A program made the position numbers and the translations under genes. Of a stretch of DNA of 64,000 nucleotides, positions 43,197 to 51,546 are shown piece after piece (within the stretch, counting starts at the first letter, position 1; the number at the start of each line of letters is the position of its first letter). This DNA comes from Mesorhizobium_G sp049840935 (GTDB lineage: Bacteria > Pseudomonadota > Alphaproteobacteria > Rhizobiales > Rhizobiaceae). The stretch spans positions 62,001 through 126,000 of the forward strand of contig JASGJA010000010.1 in the NCBI GenBank assembly GCA_049840935.1, given 5' to 3'. The notes under the pieces are model-generated. The model made no database searches. It saw only the letters and a list, made by a program, of their open reading frames with translations, and was not told the origin of the DNA.

Positions 43197-43766
43197 ATGG
43201 ACCGCAGCAAACTAACCCGCCGTTCGGCGCTGATCTTGTCGGCCGCCGGTTTTATATCGCTCGCAACACCTGCATTCGCCGCGAACGAATACAGCATGCA
43301 GGAGATCGTGGATTCCGGTCATCGGTTCTTCGGCGCAACATCTGGCGGTCTCGCCAGTGTTGTCGAGAAGGCTTTCGCCTCATATGGCCTGCCAAATGGC
43401 TATGTGCTGGGCGAAGAAGGTTCCGGCGCTTGGATCGGGGGTCTCACCTACGGCGAAGGCACGCTTTACACCAAGAACGCGGGCGATCACCGCCTCTTCT
43501 GGCAAGGCCCTTCAATTGGCCTCGATTTTGGTGGCGAAGGTTCGCGCACGATGATGCTGGTCTACAATATGACCGATACGAGCAATCTTTATAATCGCTT
43601 CGGCGGCGTGGCTGGCTCGGCCTATGTAGTGGCTGGTGTCGGCTTCAATGTCATGAAGAACGGCAATGTTCTGCTTGTTCCAATTCGCACCGGCGTTGGT
43701 GCGCGGCTCGGCGTGAATGTCGGTTATCTGAAGGTTACGGACCGCCCAACCTGGAACCCGTTCTAA
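43197..43766 (+). CDS. eipA: Envelope integrity protein EipA (DUF1134)
   Basis: 189 residues. Signal peptide: DRSKLTRRSALILSAAGFISLATPAFA, with two Arg, possibly Tat-like. The mature part is DUF1134: YSMQEIVDSGHRFFGATSGGLASVVEKAF, YVLGEEGSGAWIGGLTYGEG, GPSIGLDFGGEGSR, LYNRFGGVAGSAYVVAGVGFN and LGVNVGYLKVTDRPTWNPF. In Brucella, EipA is a periplasmic SH3-like barrel protein regulated by CtrA and required for envelope integrity (established). Its place one gene from ctrA/chpT agrees. GGAGATAGG precedes the ATG. Upstream 42916-43196 is AT-rich and includes a TTAAC site near 43091. Confidence 0.94.
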   Translation: MDRSKLTRRSALILSAAGFISLATPAFAANEYSMQEIVDSGHRFFGATSGGLASVVEKAFASYGLPNGYVLGEEGSGAWIGGLTYGEGTLYTKNAGDHRLFWQGPSIGLDFGGEGSRTMMLVYNMTDTSNLYNRFGGVAGSAYVVAGVGFNVMKNGNVLLVPIRTGVGARLGVNVGYLKVTDRPTWNPF

Positions 43767-43768
43767 GC

Positions 43769-43808
43769 ATCAAGGCAGGCCCAAGGATTGGAATTGCCTG
43801 CCATTGAT
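43769..43808 (+). terminator. Hairpin after eipA
   Basis: ATCAAGGCAGG (43769-43779) pairs with CCTGCC(A)TTGAT (43797-43808, one bulge) over a 17-base loop. No U-run; terminator function is uncertain. Confidence 0.4.
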
Positions 43809-43843
43809 GGCACATACAGCCATCCTGGAACGAGACTCGCTTA

Positions 43844-44902
43844 GTGATCCAGTCCGTAATTATCTTTCTGCTTGGCTTTTTGAGCGCCACTTTTGTGGCG
43901 CTGCTCGCCTTGCCACCTGTGTGGCGGCGCGCGGTGCGCCTTACCAAGCGCGGCATCGAAGCTTCACTTCCGCTGACAAGAGAAGAACTGCTCGCATCGC
44001 GAGATCAGCAGCGCGCGGAATATGCGATGGCGTTGCGACGCGTGGAAATGCAACTTGCGGAAACCAAGACCAAATCATCGACCCAAACCGCCGAGGCCAG
44101 CCGTCAGCGGCGCAAACTCGACCGCCTACAGACGGATAAGGAGCAGTTGCGCGCGCGCGTGACTGAACTTGAAGCGCTGAAAGACAATTTCCAGCGCGAG
44201 ATTCAGGCGCGTGAAGACATAGTCAAGCAGTTTGCCGCCAAGGCCGAAGAAGTCGAAAACGCGCTGGCCGCCCGCATTGAGGAACTTGGAAAACTCGGCG
44301 AATTGTATGAAGAGGCGAAGCTGACTTCCACCGCGCGGCATGTCGAACTATTGGCGAATGAAACCGAAATGGATCGGCTTGGCCGGGAAATGGCGAAATT
44401 GCGCCGCGAGCGTACACGCGCCGTCAAAAAGTTGGAGACTGTTGAATTGACGGACAAGTCGATCACCGACAGCATTGAATATGAGCGCAAGCGCATCCGC
44501 GAACTTCAGGAAAAGCTGGACAAGTCGATTGCCGATCTAAGCGACCGAGATGACAAGATTGCGCGGCGTGAGCGTGAGATCGAGCGGTTGAAAGCCCGCA
44601 CGAAGGAAATTGTGTCCGAGGATTTGAAGGTCATCGAGTTGCAAAAGGAAAATCTGCAACTCACTGCCGAAATTGAAGACCTGCAAACCAAATTGGAGCA
44701 GGATGACGAACGCATGCGGGAAGCAATGCATGATCTTGCTGCCCGCGTCGTGGTTCTCACAGCATCTCGTGAAGGTCAGCGCGAGCCGATAATGCGCGCA
44801 TTGGACAAGCAAGCACCGAAATTTCCGGATCGTGCGGTGGAGCCGCCGCCAAGTCTGGAAGAGCGCATTCGGCGCGTCAGCCGCGAGCGTGCAAAATCAT
44901 AG
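43844..44902 (+). CDS. Membrane-anchored long coiled-coil protein of unknown function
   Basis: 352 residues. One N-terminal membrane helix (QSVIIFLLGFLSATFVALLALPPVW) and then a nearly unbroken coiled coil (about 55-310) dense in Glu, Lys, Arg and Leu: LREQLRARVTELEALKDNFQ-like heptads, ENALAARIEELGKLGELYEE, RKRIRELQEKLDKSIADLSD. It ends with a basic tail (SLEERIRRVSRERAKS). Similar CtrA-neighbour proteins occur in Hyphomicrobiales, but I know of no function; the architecture suggests an inner-membrane-tethered scaffold facing the cytoplasm. Start is GTG at 43844 without a strong RBS. Its 3' end overlaps the convergent methyltransferase gene by six bases. Confidence 0.8.
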   Translation: MIQSVIIFLLGFLSATFVALLALPPVWRRAVRLTKRGIEASLPLTREELLASRDQQRAEYAMALRRVEMQLAETKTKSSTQTAEASRQRRKLDRLQTDKEQLRARVTELEALKDNFQREIQAREDIVKQFAAKAEEVENALAARIEELGKLGELYEEAKLTSTARHVELLANETEMDRLGREMAKLRRERTRAVKKLETVELTDKSITDSIEYERKRIRELQEKLDKSIADLSDRDDKIARREREIERLKARTKEIVSEDLKVIELQKENLQLTAEIEDLQTKLEQDDERMREAMHDLAARVVVLTASREGQREPIMRALDKQAPKFPDRAVEPPPSLEERIRRVSRERAKS

Positions 44903-45691
44903 CACCGGAAAATGATGCAGCGCGATTGCCGTCGCAGCCGCCGCATTCAAACTGTCGAAATCTTTGCTGATTGGTATCCGCACGCTGTCGATGCGTTGCA
45001 AGATCGAAGCGGGTAGACCGGGGCCTTCCGCGCCCACATAGAGCGCCACCCTACCACCGGGGGCGACTTCTCCAATATCCGTGCCGCCGCCGGGCGACAG
45101 CGCAAACTGCCTAAACCCAAACCGATCCAACATATCGGGCAAATCGTTCAAAGCCTCGAAGCGGGCAAATGGAACTTTAAGAACCGCGCCCACGGAAACC
45201 CTAAGCGCTTTGCGATACAGCGGATCGCAGCTCGTTTGATCGAGCAGGATACCACCCGCACCGAACGCCGCGGCGTTGCGAAATATCGAGCCGATATTGT
45301 CGTGATTTGAAATCCCGGCGCAAACGACCAGCGTGGCTTGCTCGGCTTGAGCCACAATCAACTGCTCGGCTGTCGCTAGCTCATTGCGCCTGCCGATTGC
45401 CAGAATACCACGGTGCACGTGGAAGCCCGCAATCTGATTCATCACTTCATCATCGACGATATAGGCGGGCACGTTGGGTCGCTTCGCGAGCGCGTCCGCC
45501 AGCAGCGGCATCCGGCGATCCAGAAGCAAAACGGATTCAGCTATATAACTTTCGGAGCGTAGCAGGATTTCCAGAACGACTTTGCCTTCAGCGACAAACC
45601 GCTCCTGCCGGCCAACCAGATCGCGTTCCTTGATGTCGCGATAGGCCGCAATCCGCGCATCGTTTGGGTCTTCAATTCTTGTCTAAGTCAT
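44897..45691 (-). CDS. TrmH/SpoU family RNA methyltransferase with an in-frame TAG at codon 3
   Basis: About 264 residues if read from ATG 45691. N-terminal substrate-binding part: RIEDPNDARIAAYRDIKERD, LVGRQERFVAEGKVVLEILL. C-terminal SPOUT knot: LVVCAGISNHDNIGSIFRNAAAFG, GILLDQTSCDPLYRKALRVSVGAVL, LYVGAEGPGLPASIL and VRIPISKDFDSLNAAAATAIALH. This is typical for 2'-O-methylation of tRNA or rRNA. Reading starts ATG-ACT-TAG, where relatives would have Gln; no other ATG lies before the conserved part. Either a nonsense mutation (45683-45685), a base error, or a non-ATG start. The nearest standard start in frame is TTG near 45529, which would lose the N-terminal domain. Confidence 0.85.
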
Positions 45692-45704
45692 ATGCAAGCA
45701 AATA

Positions 45705-45725
45705 GACCGGTCGCGAAGACCGGTC
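45705..45725 (-). terminator. Hairpin between arsR and the RNA methyltransferase
   Basis: GACCGGTC-GCGAA-GACCGGTC: two copies of a self-complementary octamer forming a perfect eight-base stem, downstream of the arsR stop. No U-run. Confidence 0.45.
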
Positions 45726-45748
45726 CATCTCGCCTGCGAGAAGCATAA

Positions 45749-46045
45749 TTACATTTCGCCGAAAATATCGTTCAGCGTGTTGTAGAGCTTGCGCACTTCT
45801 TCCGACTTGCAGGAATAATAGATCATTTGCCGGTCACGACGGGTCTGTACCAGATTCAGGCCGCGAAGTTTCGCGAGGTGCTGGGAGAGCGCCGACTGGC
45901 TCAACGAGACCTGTTCAGCAATTTCGTTGACCGACATTTCTTCATCAAGAAGATGCCCGACAATTGCGAGCCTCTTGCGATTTCCCAATGCTGTCAGAAA
46001 TTTGGCAGCATCACCCGTCACATCAGGTTTCTGTTTGTTTAGCAT
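45749..46045 (-). CDS. ArsR family transcriptional regulator
   Basis: 98 residues. Winged helix: AAKFLTALGNRKRLAIVGHLLDEEMSVNEIAEQVSLSQSALSQHLAKLRGLNLVQTRRDRQMIYYSC read in segments, which is a standard ArsR-SmtB HTH. There is no CVC metal motif in the recognition helix, so it is probably not an arsenic sensor; the single Cys is in YYSCKSEE. Signal unknown. The ATG at 46045 is chosen over 46087 because it begins just before the conserved domain with TTAGGA upstream. It stands alone. Confidence 0.88.
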   Translation of the reverse strand: MLNKQKPDVTGDAAKFLTALGNRKRLAIVGHLLDEEMSVNEIAEQVSLSQSALSQHLAKLRGLNLVQTRRDRQMIYYSCKSEEVRKLYNTLNDIFGEM

Positions 46046-46213
46046 TCCTAATCCGCCAATTAGTTTTGCAAGGAGCCGTCCGCACAACCCTTGCCATTTC
46101 AGTCACGTACCCGTCGAAATGTTACTCCGCATAATTGCTAATACTAGCATGCAACACCGCAACGACAAAATGGAACCTACGGCTCCACTAATGCAACTAT
46201 AGGAGTATTAGCA

Positions 46214-46969
46214 CTACGTCTCATTAGCAACCCCTATACGTGCAAGTTTCACTAAAGTTCCGCGCAACTCGTCGCTTTTTTTCATTGGAATAGGGTAATT
46301 CAAACGTTTGAATGTTGTATCTGACGTAAGGTCAACGCCCTCTGCATCTATCCCGATCAGCCGCCAACGACCGTCTTTAGCACCCGCCATGCGTGCATAG
46401 TGCCCGACAGCGTCAGCGTGGTCGCTGTTCATATGGTCGATTGCGGACTGTTCCATTTGCTCCAGTTCCGCATTCGGACCAGAGGTTCGCAACTCGTCTC
46501 CCGTCAATCGGTAAGCTTTGCCGAACCCTCCATTCAGGCTCGCGCGCTCCACGCGAAGAGCGAAAAAGTTGAAATCGCCGAGCCCGACATAAAGCTTTGC
46601 TTTGGGATGCCGGTTGAGATAACGGCGCCGCGCTTGCTCATAAGCAGCACTCTCGCGCTCAACCTTTTCGGCGTGGCAAACAAGCGAAATGCGAGGATAG
46701 GCCAACGGATCGCCCTTGCCGGGTTCACCAAGCAGAAGCGAGCATCGCGGGTCTGCGAGAATGGCTTGCGTGTGTTGCGAAAGGAGCGAAACCAGAATTA
46801 TCGGCGTGCCGTCCATCGCAGTCGCCACACCCGCGCGGCTTACAAACGGCGAGCCATCTTCGCCATCCAGTACAGCCAGCGCACCGAATTGAGCGGTGCG
46901 CAGCAATTGCTTGGCAAGGTCTATCGCCTCGGCGTCGGTGGGGCGAATGACGTCTTTCTTTTCGCTCAT
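46214..46969 (-). CDS. HugZ-like split-barrel protein (pyridoxamine-5'-phosphate oxidase fold plus DUF2470)
   Basis: 251 residues. N-terminal FMN-type split barrel: LLRTAQFGALAVLDGEDGSPFVSRAGVATAMDGTPIILVS, CSLLLGEPGKGDPLAYPRISL and YLNRHPKAKLYVGLGDFNFFALRVE. C-terminal DUF2470 domain: EQMEQSAIDHMNSDHADAVGHYARMAGA and GIDAEGVDLTSDTTFKRLNYPIPM. In several bacteria this two-domain form is HugZ, which degrades heme. A haem-degrading role is possible, but no iron-uptake genes or obvious iron boxes are nearby. Confidence 0.86.
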   Translation of the reverse strand: MSEKKDVIRPTDAEAIDLAKQLLRTAQFGALAVLDGEDGSPFVSRAGVATAMDGTPIILVSLLSQHTQAILADPRCSLLLGEPGKGDPLAYPRISLVCHAEKVERESAAYEQARRRYLNRHPKAKLYVGLGDFNFFALRVERASLNGGFGKAYRLTGDELRTSGPNAELEQMEQSAIDHMNSDHADAVGHYARMAGAKDGRWRLIGIDAEGVDLTSDTTFKRLNYPIPMKKSDELRGTLVKLARIGVANET

Positions 46970-47028
46970 CGGGTCACTCCAAACGAAAGGGTTTCGCTCA
47001 ACCGCCCGAATGTCAGGCCGTGCGCCGC

Positions 47029-47790
47029 TTATTTTGGCGCGAGGCGGATAGCGCCGTCCAGCCGGATCGTTTCGCCGTTGAGCATCTGGTTTTCGACGAT
47101 ATGCACGGCAAGCGCCGCATATTCCGATGGTTCGCCAAGACGCGGCGGGAAGGGCACTGCCGCACCCAACGAATCTTGAACGTCCTGCGGCATGCCCGCC
47201 ATCATCGGCGTTTTGAAAATGCCCGGTGCAATCGTCATGACCCGGATGCCTACGCGGGAAAGGTCTCGCGCGATTGGCAGGGTCATGCCCACGACGCCAC
47301 CCTTGGACGCGGAATATGCAGCTTGCCCGACTTGTCCGTCATAGGCCGCGACGGATGCAGTATTGACGATCACGCCGCGCTCGCCGCCAGCCAGCGGCTC
47401 CAGCTTTGATGCCTGATCGGCAAAAAGCCGGATCATGTTGAACGTGCCGATGAGGTTTACTTCAATGACCTTGCGGAAGGAATCCAGCGGATGCGGTCCT
47501 TCCTTGCTAACCGTCCGCGCACCTACAACGATGCCCGCGCAATTGACGAGGATACGCGGCGCGCCAAGCTTGGCAATCACGTCGGCAACGGCATTCTCGG
47601 CGCTTTTCGCATCGGAAACGTCGCACTTCAGAGCAAGCCCACCAATGGATGCTGCAACCTGTTCCGCCCGCTCGAAGCCCAGATCGAGCACCGCGACCTT
47701 TACGCCCTTGGCGGCAAGCGCCCGTGCCGTGGCTTCTCCGAGGCCGGAGCCTGCGCCGGTTACGATTGCAACTTGACCTTCCGCTATCAT
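47029..47790 (-). CDS. SDR dehydrogenase, type II 3-hydroxyacyl-CoA dehydrogenase/HSD10-like
   Basis: 253 residues. VAIVTGAGSGLGEATARALAAKG (NAD binding), LDLG (acidic residue for NAD preference), LVNCAGIVVGARTVSKEG, VIVNTASVAAYDGQVGQAAYSASKGGVVGMTLPIARDL (Ser-Tyr-Lys triad), and IAPGIFKTPMM. The AYDGQVGQAAYSASKGG stretch with PFPPRLGEPSEYAALAVHIVEN matches bacterial 3-hydroxy-2-methylbutyryl-CoA/3-hydroxyacyl-CoA dehydrogenases (HSD17B10-like), so fatty-acid or isoleucine degradation is likely. It stands alone. Confidence 0.9.
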   Translation of the reverse strand: MIAEGQVAIVTGAGSGLGEATARALAAKGVKVAVLDLGFERAEQVAASIGGLALKCDVSDAKSAENAVADVIAKLGAPRILVNCAGIVVGARTVSKEGPHPLDSFRKVIEVNLIGTFNMIRLFADQASKLEPLAGGERGVIVNTASVAAYDGQVGQAAYSASKGGVVGMTLPIARDLSRVGIRVMTIAPGIFKTPMMAGMPQDVQDSLGAAVPFPPRLGEPSEYAALAVHIVENQMLNGETIRLDGAIRLAPK

Positions 47791-47857
47791 GCGGATCCTC
47801 CCAATATTAAAGATTTCAATTTAGCTCTAGGGTGCCTTCGCGAAGGATGCAACGGCA

Positions 47858-48385
47858 CTAGCGACGTGGCGCAAGGTCGATGTGTTTTACCTCGCCTTGC
47901 AAACCCGCGAGCGCGTCCGGCGTTATCTCGTGCACCAACAACCTGCGCGGATCGACCGGGCGCGGCATGGTGATTTGCCTCAAAGGCACCATCTTGAACC
48001 CAAGCGGCCCGTAATATGGCTCATCCCCCACCAGAATAACGGCACTATGCCCGTTATCTGCGGCCGCTTTCAGTGCAATCGCTACGAGCTTGCGTCCGAT
48101 GCCGAGATTTTTATGCGCAGGCCGTACAGCCAAGGGTCCGAGCAGCAATGCGCGCCCGTTACCAATGGCGACGGGAGTTAGCCGAACAGAAGCCACCACG
48201 ATGCCGTTACGTACGCCCACGAAAGACAGGCTACGGTCGTGCGGCCCGCCTTCGCGAATCTTGTAGGCGGCCTTGGCAAAACGGCCCGGCCCAAAGGCCT
48301 CGGCGTTGATAGCTTCGATTTCAGCGTCGTGGGCCGGTTCTTCCGGCAGGTAGAGAACGTCCAGAGGGAGCATTGTGTCACTCAT
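47858..48385 (-). CDS. GNAT family N-acetyltransferase
   Basis: 175 residues. Acetyl-CoA binding core: LLLGPLAVRPAHKNLGIGRKLVAIALKAAADNGHSAVILVGDEPYYGPLGF, with the A-motif R-x-x-G-x-G/A (LGIGRKL) and the YYGPLGF motif. The group with this pattern is the predicted N-acetyltransferase YhbS-like type; acceptor unknown. The ATG at 48385 gives a natural start (SDTMLPLDVLYLPEEPAHDAE). Confidence 0.88.
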   Translation of the reverse strand: MSDTMLPLDVLYLPEEPAHDAEIEAINAEAFGPGRFAKAAYKIREGGPHDRSLSFVGVRNGIVVASVRLTPVAIGNGRALLLGPLAVRPAHKNLGIGRKLVAIALKAAADNGHSAVILVGDEPYYGPLGFKMVPLRQITMPRPVDPRRLLVHEITPDALAGLQGEVKHIDLAPRR

Positions 48386-48539
48386 TGAGCAGTAGGAAGC
48401 CGCACGCATGGCGGCACGAAGGGCGATCGCTCAGGCAATGGCCGATCGTCGTCGTATAATCCTGATCTGCTTCGACACGATTTTCATGGGGCGAACCCGC
48501 TATCATCAAATTCGCGCCCCGTCCAGAAGAGAGATTCGC

Positions 48540-49034
48540 TCACCAGTATGATGATGCGGGCGCGCCGAACACCACTTCGTTAATTCTCCGCCGCGTCGCG
48601 GGTGTCGTGTCGGCTGGCAAATCCTTGACCGGAAAGAAACCGGCCTCGGCAATCTCGCGGTCGGGCTGCTTGGGTGAAGTCTGCCGAAACGACTCGACCA
48701 CGAAGAGCGCGACGTGATCCCGGCGGCTCGCTTGCCGATTAAAATGCAGGCTGGCCAGCGTGGGCGGCGCCGTTATCTCGATATTGCCTTCCTCGACCAA
48801 TTCGCGCTCCAGCGAATATTGCATGGTTTCACCTGTCTCGACGCCGCCGCCGGGCATTTGCCAGCCGGGAACATAGGTGTGGCGGATCAGAAAAACCGTT
48901 CCTGCCTTGCGGTCGAACACAAGTCCACGCACGCCCAGCGTCATGGGTCGGCGCAACAGAAAATAGGTGTGAAAGAGCCGCGCACGCAGTCCGGGCCAGC
49001 CCGTCTGACGGAATCGTGCTTCGTCGTGTTCCAT
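48540..49034 (-). CDS. NUDIX hydrolase
   Basis: 164 residues from the ATG at 49034. The NUDIX box is complete: GGGVETGETMQYSLERELVEEGNI. Preceded by TLGVRGLVFDRKAGTVFLIRHTYVPGWQMPGGGVE and followed by FNRQASRRDHVALFVVESF. It hydrolyses a nucleoside diphosphate linked to another group; substrate unknown. A GTG at 49070 with AGGA upstream is an alternative start (adds 12 residues), but would lie only eight bp from the divergent metallophosphatase, leaving little room for promoters. Confidence 0.88.
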   Translation of the reverse strand: MEHDEARFRQTGWPGLRARLFHTYFLLRRPMTLGVRGLVFDRKAGTVFLIRHTYVPGWQMPGGGVETGETMQYSLERELVEEGNIEITAPPTLASLHFNRQASRRDHVALFVVESFRQTSPKQPDREIAEAGFFPVKDLPADTTPATRRRINEVVFGAPASSYW

Positions 49035-49087
49035 CAGCGGCAATTCCCAAGGTGACAAGAACGCTTGCACTGTCCTAAATGCATGGA

Positions 49088-50029
49088 ATGTTCAGGCTCG
49101 CCCATATTTCGGATGTCCATCTCGGTCCGTTGCCGGACATATCCTATCGAGAACTCGCTTCCAAGCGCATGGTTGGATACGTTAATTGGCATCGCAATCG
49201 TCGGCATTCACTGCATGACGGCATCGTCGCCTCCATCACGAACGACATAAAAGCGCATAATGCGGATCACCTCGCCGTAACCGGCGATCTGGTGAATCTT
49301 GCACTCGACGCTGAGCTTGAAATGGCGCGCCTTTGGCTGGAGACGCTTGGCGATCCCAACGATGTTTCTGTCGTGCCGGGCAATCACGACGCCTACGTGC
49401 CCGGCGCCTTCGGCAAATGCTGCCGCTCGTGGCAGCGCTGGATGACGGGCGATAATCAAACCGTCCCCGTTAGCCGCGAGACGTTTCCGTATTTGCGTGT
49501 GCGCGGCAAGGTCGCGCTCATCGGCGTTACCTCGGCACGGGCGTCAGCTCCCTTCATGGCCAGCGGCTATTTCAAAAGCGGTCAGGCCGCGCGCTTGCGT
49601 GCAATTCTGGACCAAACGCGGGAGGCGGGGCTTTTCCGCGTCGTCATGATCCACCATCCGCCAGTGCGCGCTGCGGTGCCGCAGCATAAGCGCCTGCTCG
49701 GTATCGGCCGCTTCCAGCGCGTCATGCTCAGGCATGGCGCGGAACTCGTCATTCACGGTCACTCGCACCTTCCCTCGCTCTTTCACGTACAAGGGCCGTC
49801 AGGGCCTGTTCCGGTTGTCGGTGTGGCCGCGACAGGGCAGGCGCCGGGCGGCTCAAAGCCTGCGGCCCAGTGGAACATGTTCGAGATTGGCGGGCGAAAG
49901 GGCCATTGGTCGCTAAAGCTGATACGCCGAGGTCTCACGGGGCTATCAATGCCACCCGTCGAATTGCAGAGCATAGACCTGATCCATGCACCCGCGCCGG
50001 TGGTCGAGACGATAACCGTCGAAGAATAG
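49088..50029 (+). CDS. Calcineurin-like metallophosphoesterase
   Basis: 313 residues from the ATG at 49088 (an in-frame ATG lies at 49079). Metal-binding blocks in order: HISDVHLGPLP, AVTGDLVNLALD, VVPGNHDAYVPG, MIHHPPVR and IHGHSHLPS. This group (DNA repair/phosphoesterase-like, Icc-related) is commonly annotated as a metallophosphatase of unknown substrate. It is followed with no gap by the convergent membrane protein. Confidence 0.9.
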   Translation: MFRLAHISDVHLGPLPDISYRELASKRMVGYVNWHRNRRHSLHDGIVASITNDIKAHNADHLAVTGDLVNLALDAELEMARLWLETLGDPNDVSVVPGNHDAYVPGAFGKCCRSWQRWMTGDNQTVPVSRETFPYLRVRGKVALIGVTSARASAPFMASGYFKSGQAARLRAILDQTREAGLFRVVMIHHPPVRAAVPQHKRLLGIGRFQRVMLRHGAELVIHGHSHLPSLFHVQGPSGPVPVVGVAATGQAPGGSKPAAQWNMFEIGGRKGHWSLKLIRRGLTGLSMPPVELQSIDLIHAPAPVVETITVEE

Positions 50030-50704
50030 CTATTGGTGGGCGATGCGGTCCCACAAATAATTGGCCAGCATTGCGAGGCCGAAAAGACCGCCCAAAAGGA
50101 AGATCGTCAGTCCCCAGAGAACCGATTTCAATCCGCTTTGCTGAGCCTCCGCAACAACGACGGTTTTCACCGGTTCAGACACAGTAGCCGGAGGCGTTGA
50201 AGCGCTGACTTCGCGCGCTAACTTAGGCTCTTCATAATTTGAAATCGGCTTGGGGCTGACGCTCGCGCGGTAGGCGAGTGGCGTGCCGCCTTCCAGCATT
50301 CGCTCCCGTTCGACCATGCGTTCAGCGATGTAGCGCGTCACCTGATCGGCAACCGGCTTTGGATCGGTCGATTCCGCCAATATTACCCGACCATTTCGCG
50401 TATCTTTGAGAAAGCGATAGGTGCGCTTGTCACGACCCATGCTCACATGGCTCACCCCATCGATCCAGAAGCGCGGCTTCAATCCCGATGAAAGCGCGAA
50501 GTCGAACATGTCCAGATCGACAGGAACTTCCTGAATCACCGAAGTCAGTTCGTTGGCGAGTATTTCCAGCCGCATGCGCTCCGCATCGCGCATTTCAATC
50601 ACGACATCGTCGCGATCAGCCTCCGCGTTCTTAACCGAACGCACAGCCTCAGCGAGTTTGCGCGAAGGGTCCAGCACTCTCACATTGTCGTTCGGGTCAC
50701 TCAT
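50030..50704 (-). CDS. Conserved membrane protein of unknown function
   Basis: 224 residues. A soluble N-terminal part with NAEADRDDVVIEMRDAERMRLEILANELTSVIQEVP and FWIDGVSHVSMGRDKRTYRFLKDTRNGRVILAE, an acidic/Pro-rich linker (about 140-190), and a C-terminal single membrane helix (LKSVLWGLTIFLLGGLFGLAMLANYLWDRI). I recall relatives in Hyphomicrobiales without assigned function. Its C-terminus is directly convergent with the metallophosphatase stop. Confidence 0.75.
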   Translation of the reverse strand: MSDPNDNVRVLDPSRKLAEAVRSVKNAEADRDDVVIEMRDAERMRLEILANELTSVIQEVPVDLDMFDFALSSGLKPRFWIDGVSHVSMGRDKRTYRFLKDTRNGRVILAESTDPKPVADQVTRYIAERMVERERMLEGGTPLAYRASVSPKPISNYEEPKLAREVSASTPPATVSEPVKTVVVAEAQQSGLKSVLWGLTIFLLGGLFGLAMLANYLWDRIAHQ

Positions 50705-50775
50705 ACAAGGGCACTCAATGGCTTTGCTATGGTGAACAAAGCGTTAACATAGCAAATTGCGAATTGCACCAGAGT

Positions 50776-51546
50776 CTAAAGAGCTAGCTCGTAGCCTGCT
50801 GTTGAAATGAGTTCCGCAACCTTATCAGGCGCTTCCTCGGCCAGCATGTGCCCCGCGCGTGCCAGCGTGATCTTGGTCCAGTGCGCAGGCATCGCATCCA
50901 TCTGCGAGATTGGCAGCACACTGTCGAACGCGCCCCAAAGCACCGCGACCGGCATCTTAAAAGATTGAACGCTCTCCGCAGGAATGACGCCCTGCCGCCC
51001 GTCGCGCGTGATCAACGCGGCGATCTTTTCGAGCATGGCTATCTGGGCTGGCGGCTTGCCGTTTCGTCTGCACGTTCTTCGGCATCCTCTTTCGCAATCG
51101 TCGGCATCCGGCCCGGACATTTCTTTCAGGCACGCCGCAATAGTCATCGGCATCCGCCGCACTACCATAGCGCCGAAGCAAGGGGGCGTTTATCTCTGGT
51201 CCATAACCACCCGGCGACAACAGGGTAAGGCTCGCCGGTAATTCCGGGTTCGACATTGAAATGAGCGTGGAAATTGCCCCGCCCATCGAATGGCCGACAA
51301 TATGCGCCCGCGCGATTCTCCGCTCAGCAAGGTCGGCGGCAATCGCCTTTGCTGCCGTTCCCGGCGAACCCGGCATTTGGATAGTTCAGCGACCTGCCAT
51401 GTCCCGGCAGGTCGTATGCGAGGATCGTGCGACCCTGCAGCTTTTCAATCACCGGCCGCCAGATCGCGCTGGTCGCGCCGAAGCCGTGCAGCAGGATGAT
51501 CTGGCGTCCCGCTGCCGGATTGAACTTCGGCGTAGAGCTCGCTCAT
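50776..51546 (-). pseudogene. Alpha/beta hydrolase, several frameshifts
   Basis: Start ATG 51546 overlaps the leuA stop (ATGA). Pieces in order: SELYAEVQSGSGTP; LLHGFGATSAIWRPVIEKLQGRTILAYDLPGHGRSLNYP; TAAKAIAADLAERRIARAHIVGHSMGGAISTLISM (nucleophile elbow GHSMG); LTLLSPGGYGPEINAPLLRRYGSAADAD; CLKEMSGPDADD; and AMLEKIAALITRDGRQG...LWGAFDSVLPISQMDA...LARAGHMLAEEAP (catalytic Asp and His). The frame changes near 51515, 51370, 51150 and again in 51045-51105. The pieces together form a full 255-residue hydrolase, so the breaks look like sequence error in a poor-quality stretch, though decay cannot be excluded. Substrate unknown. Confidence 0.75.
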
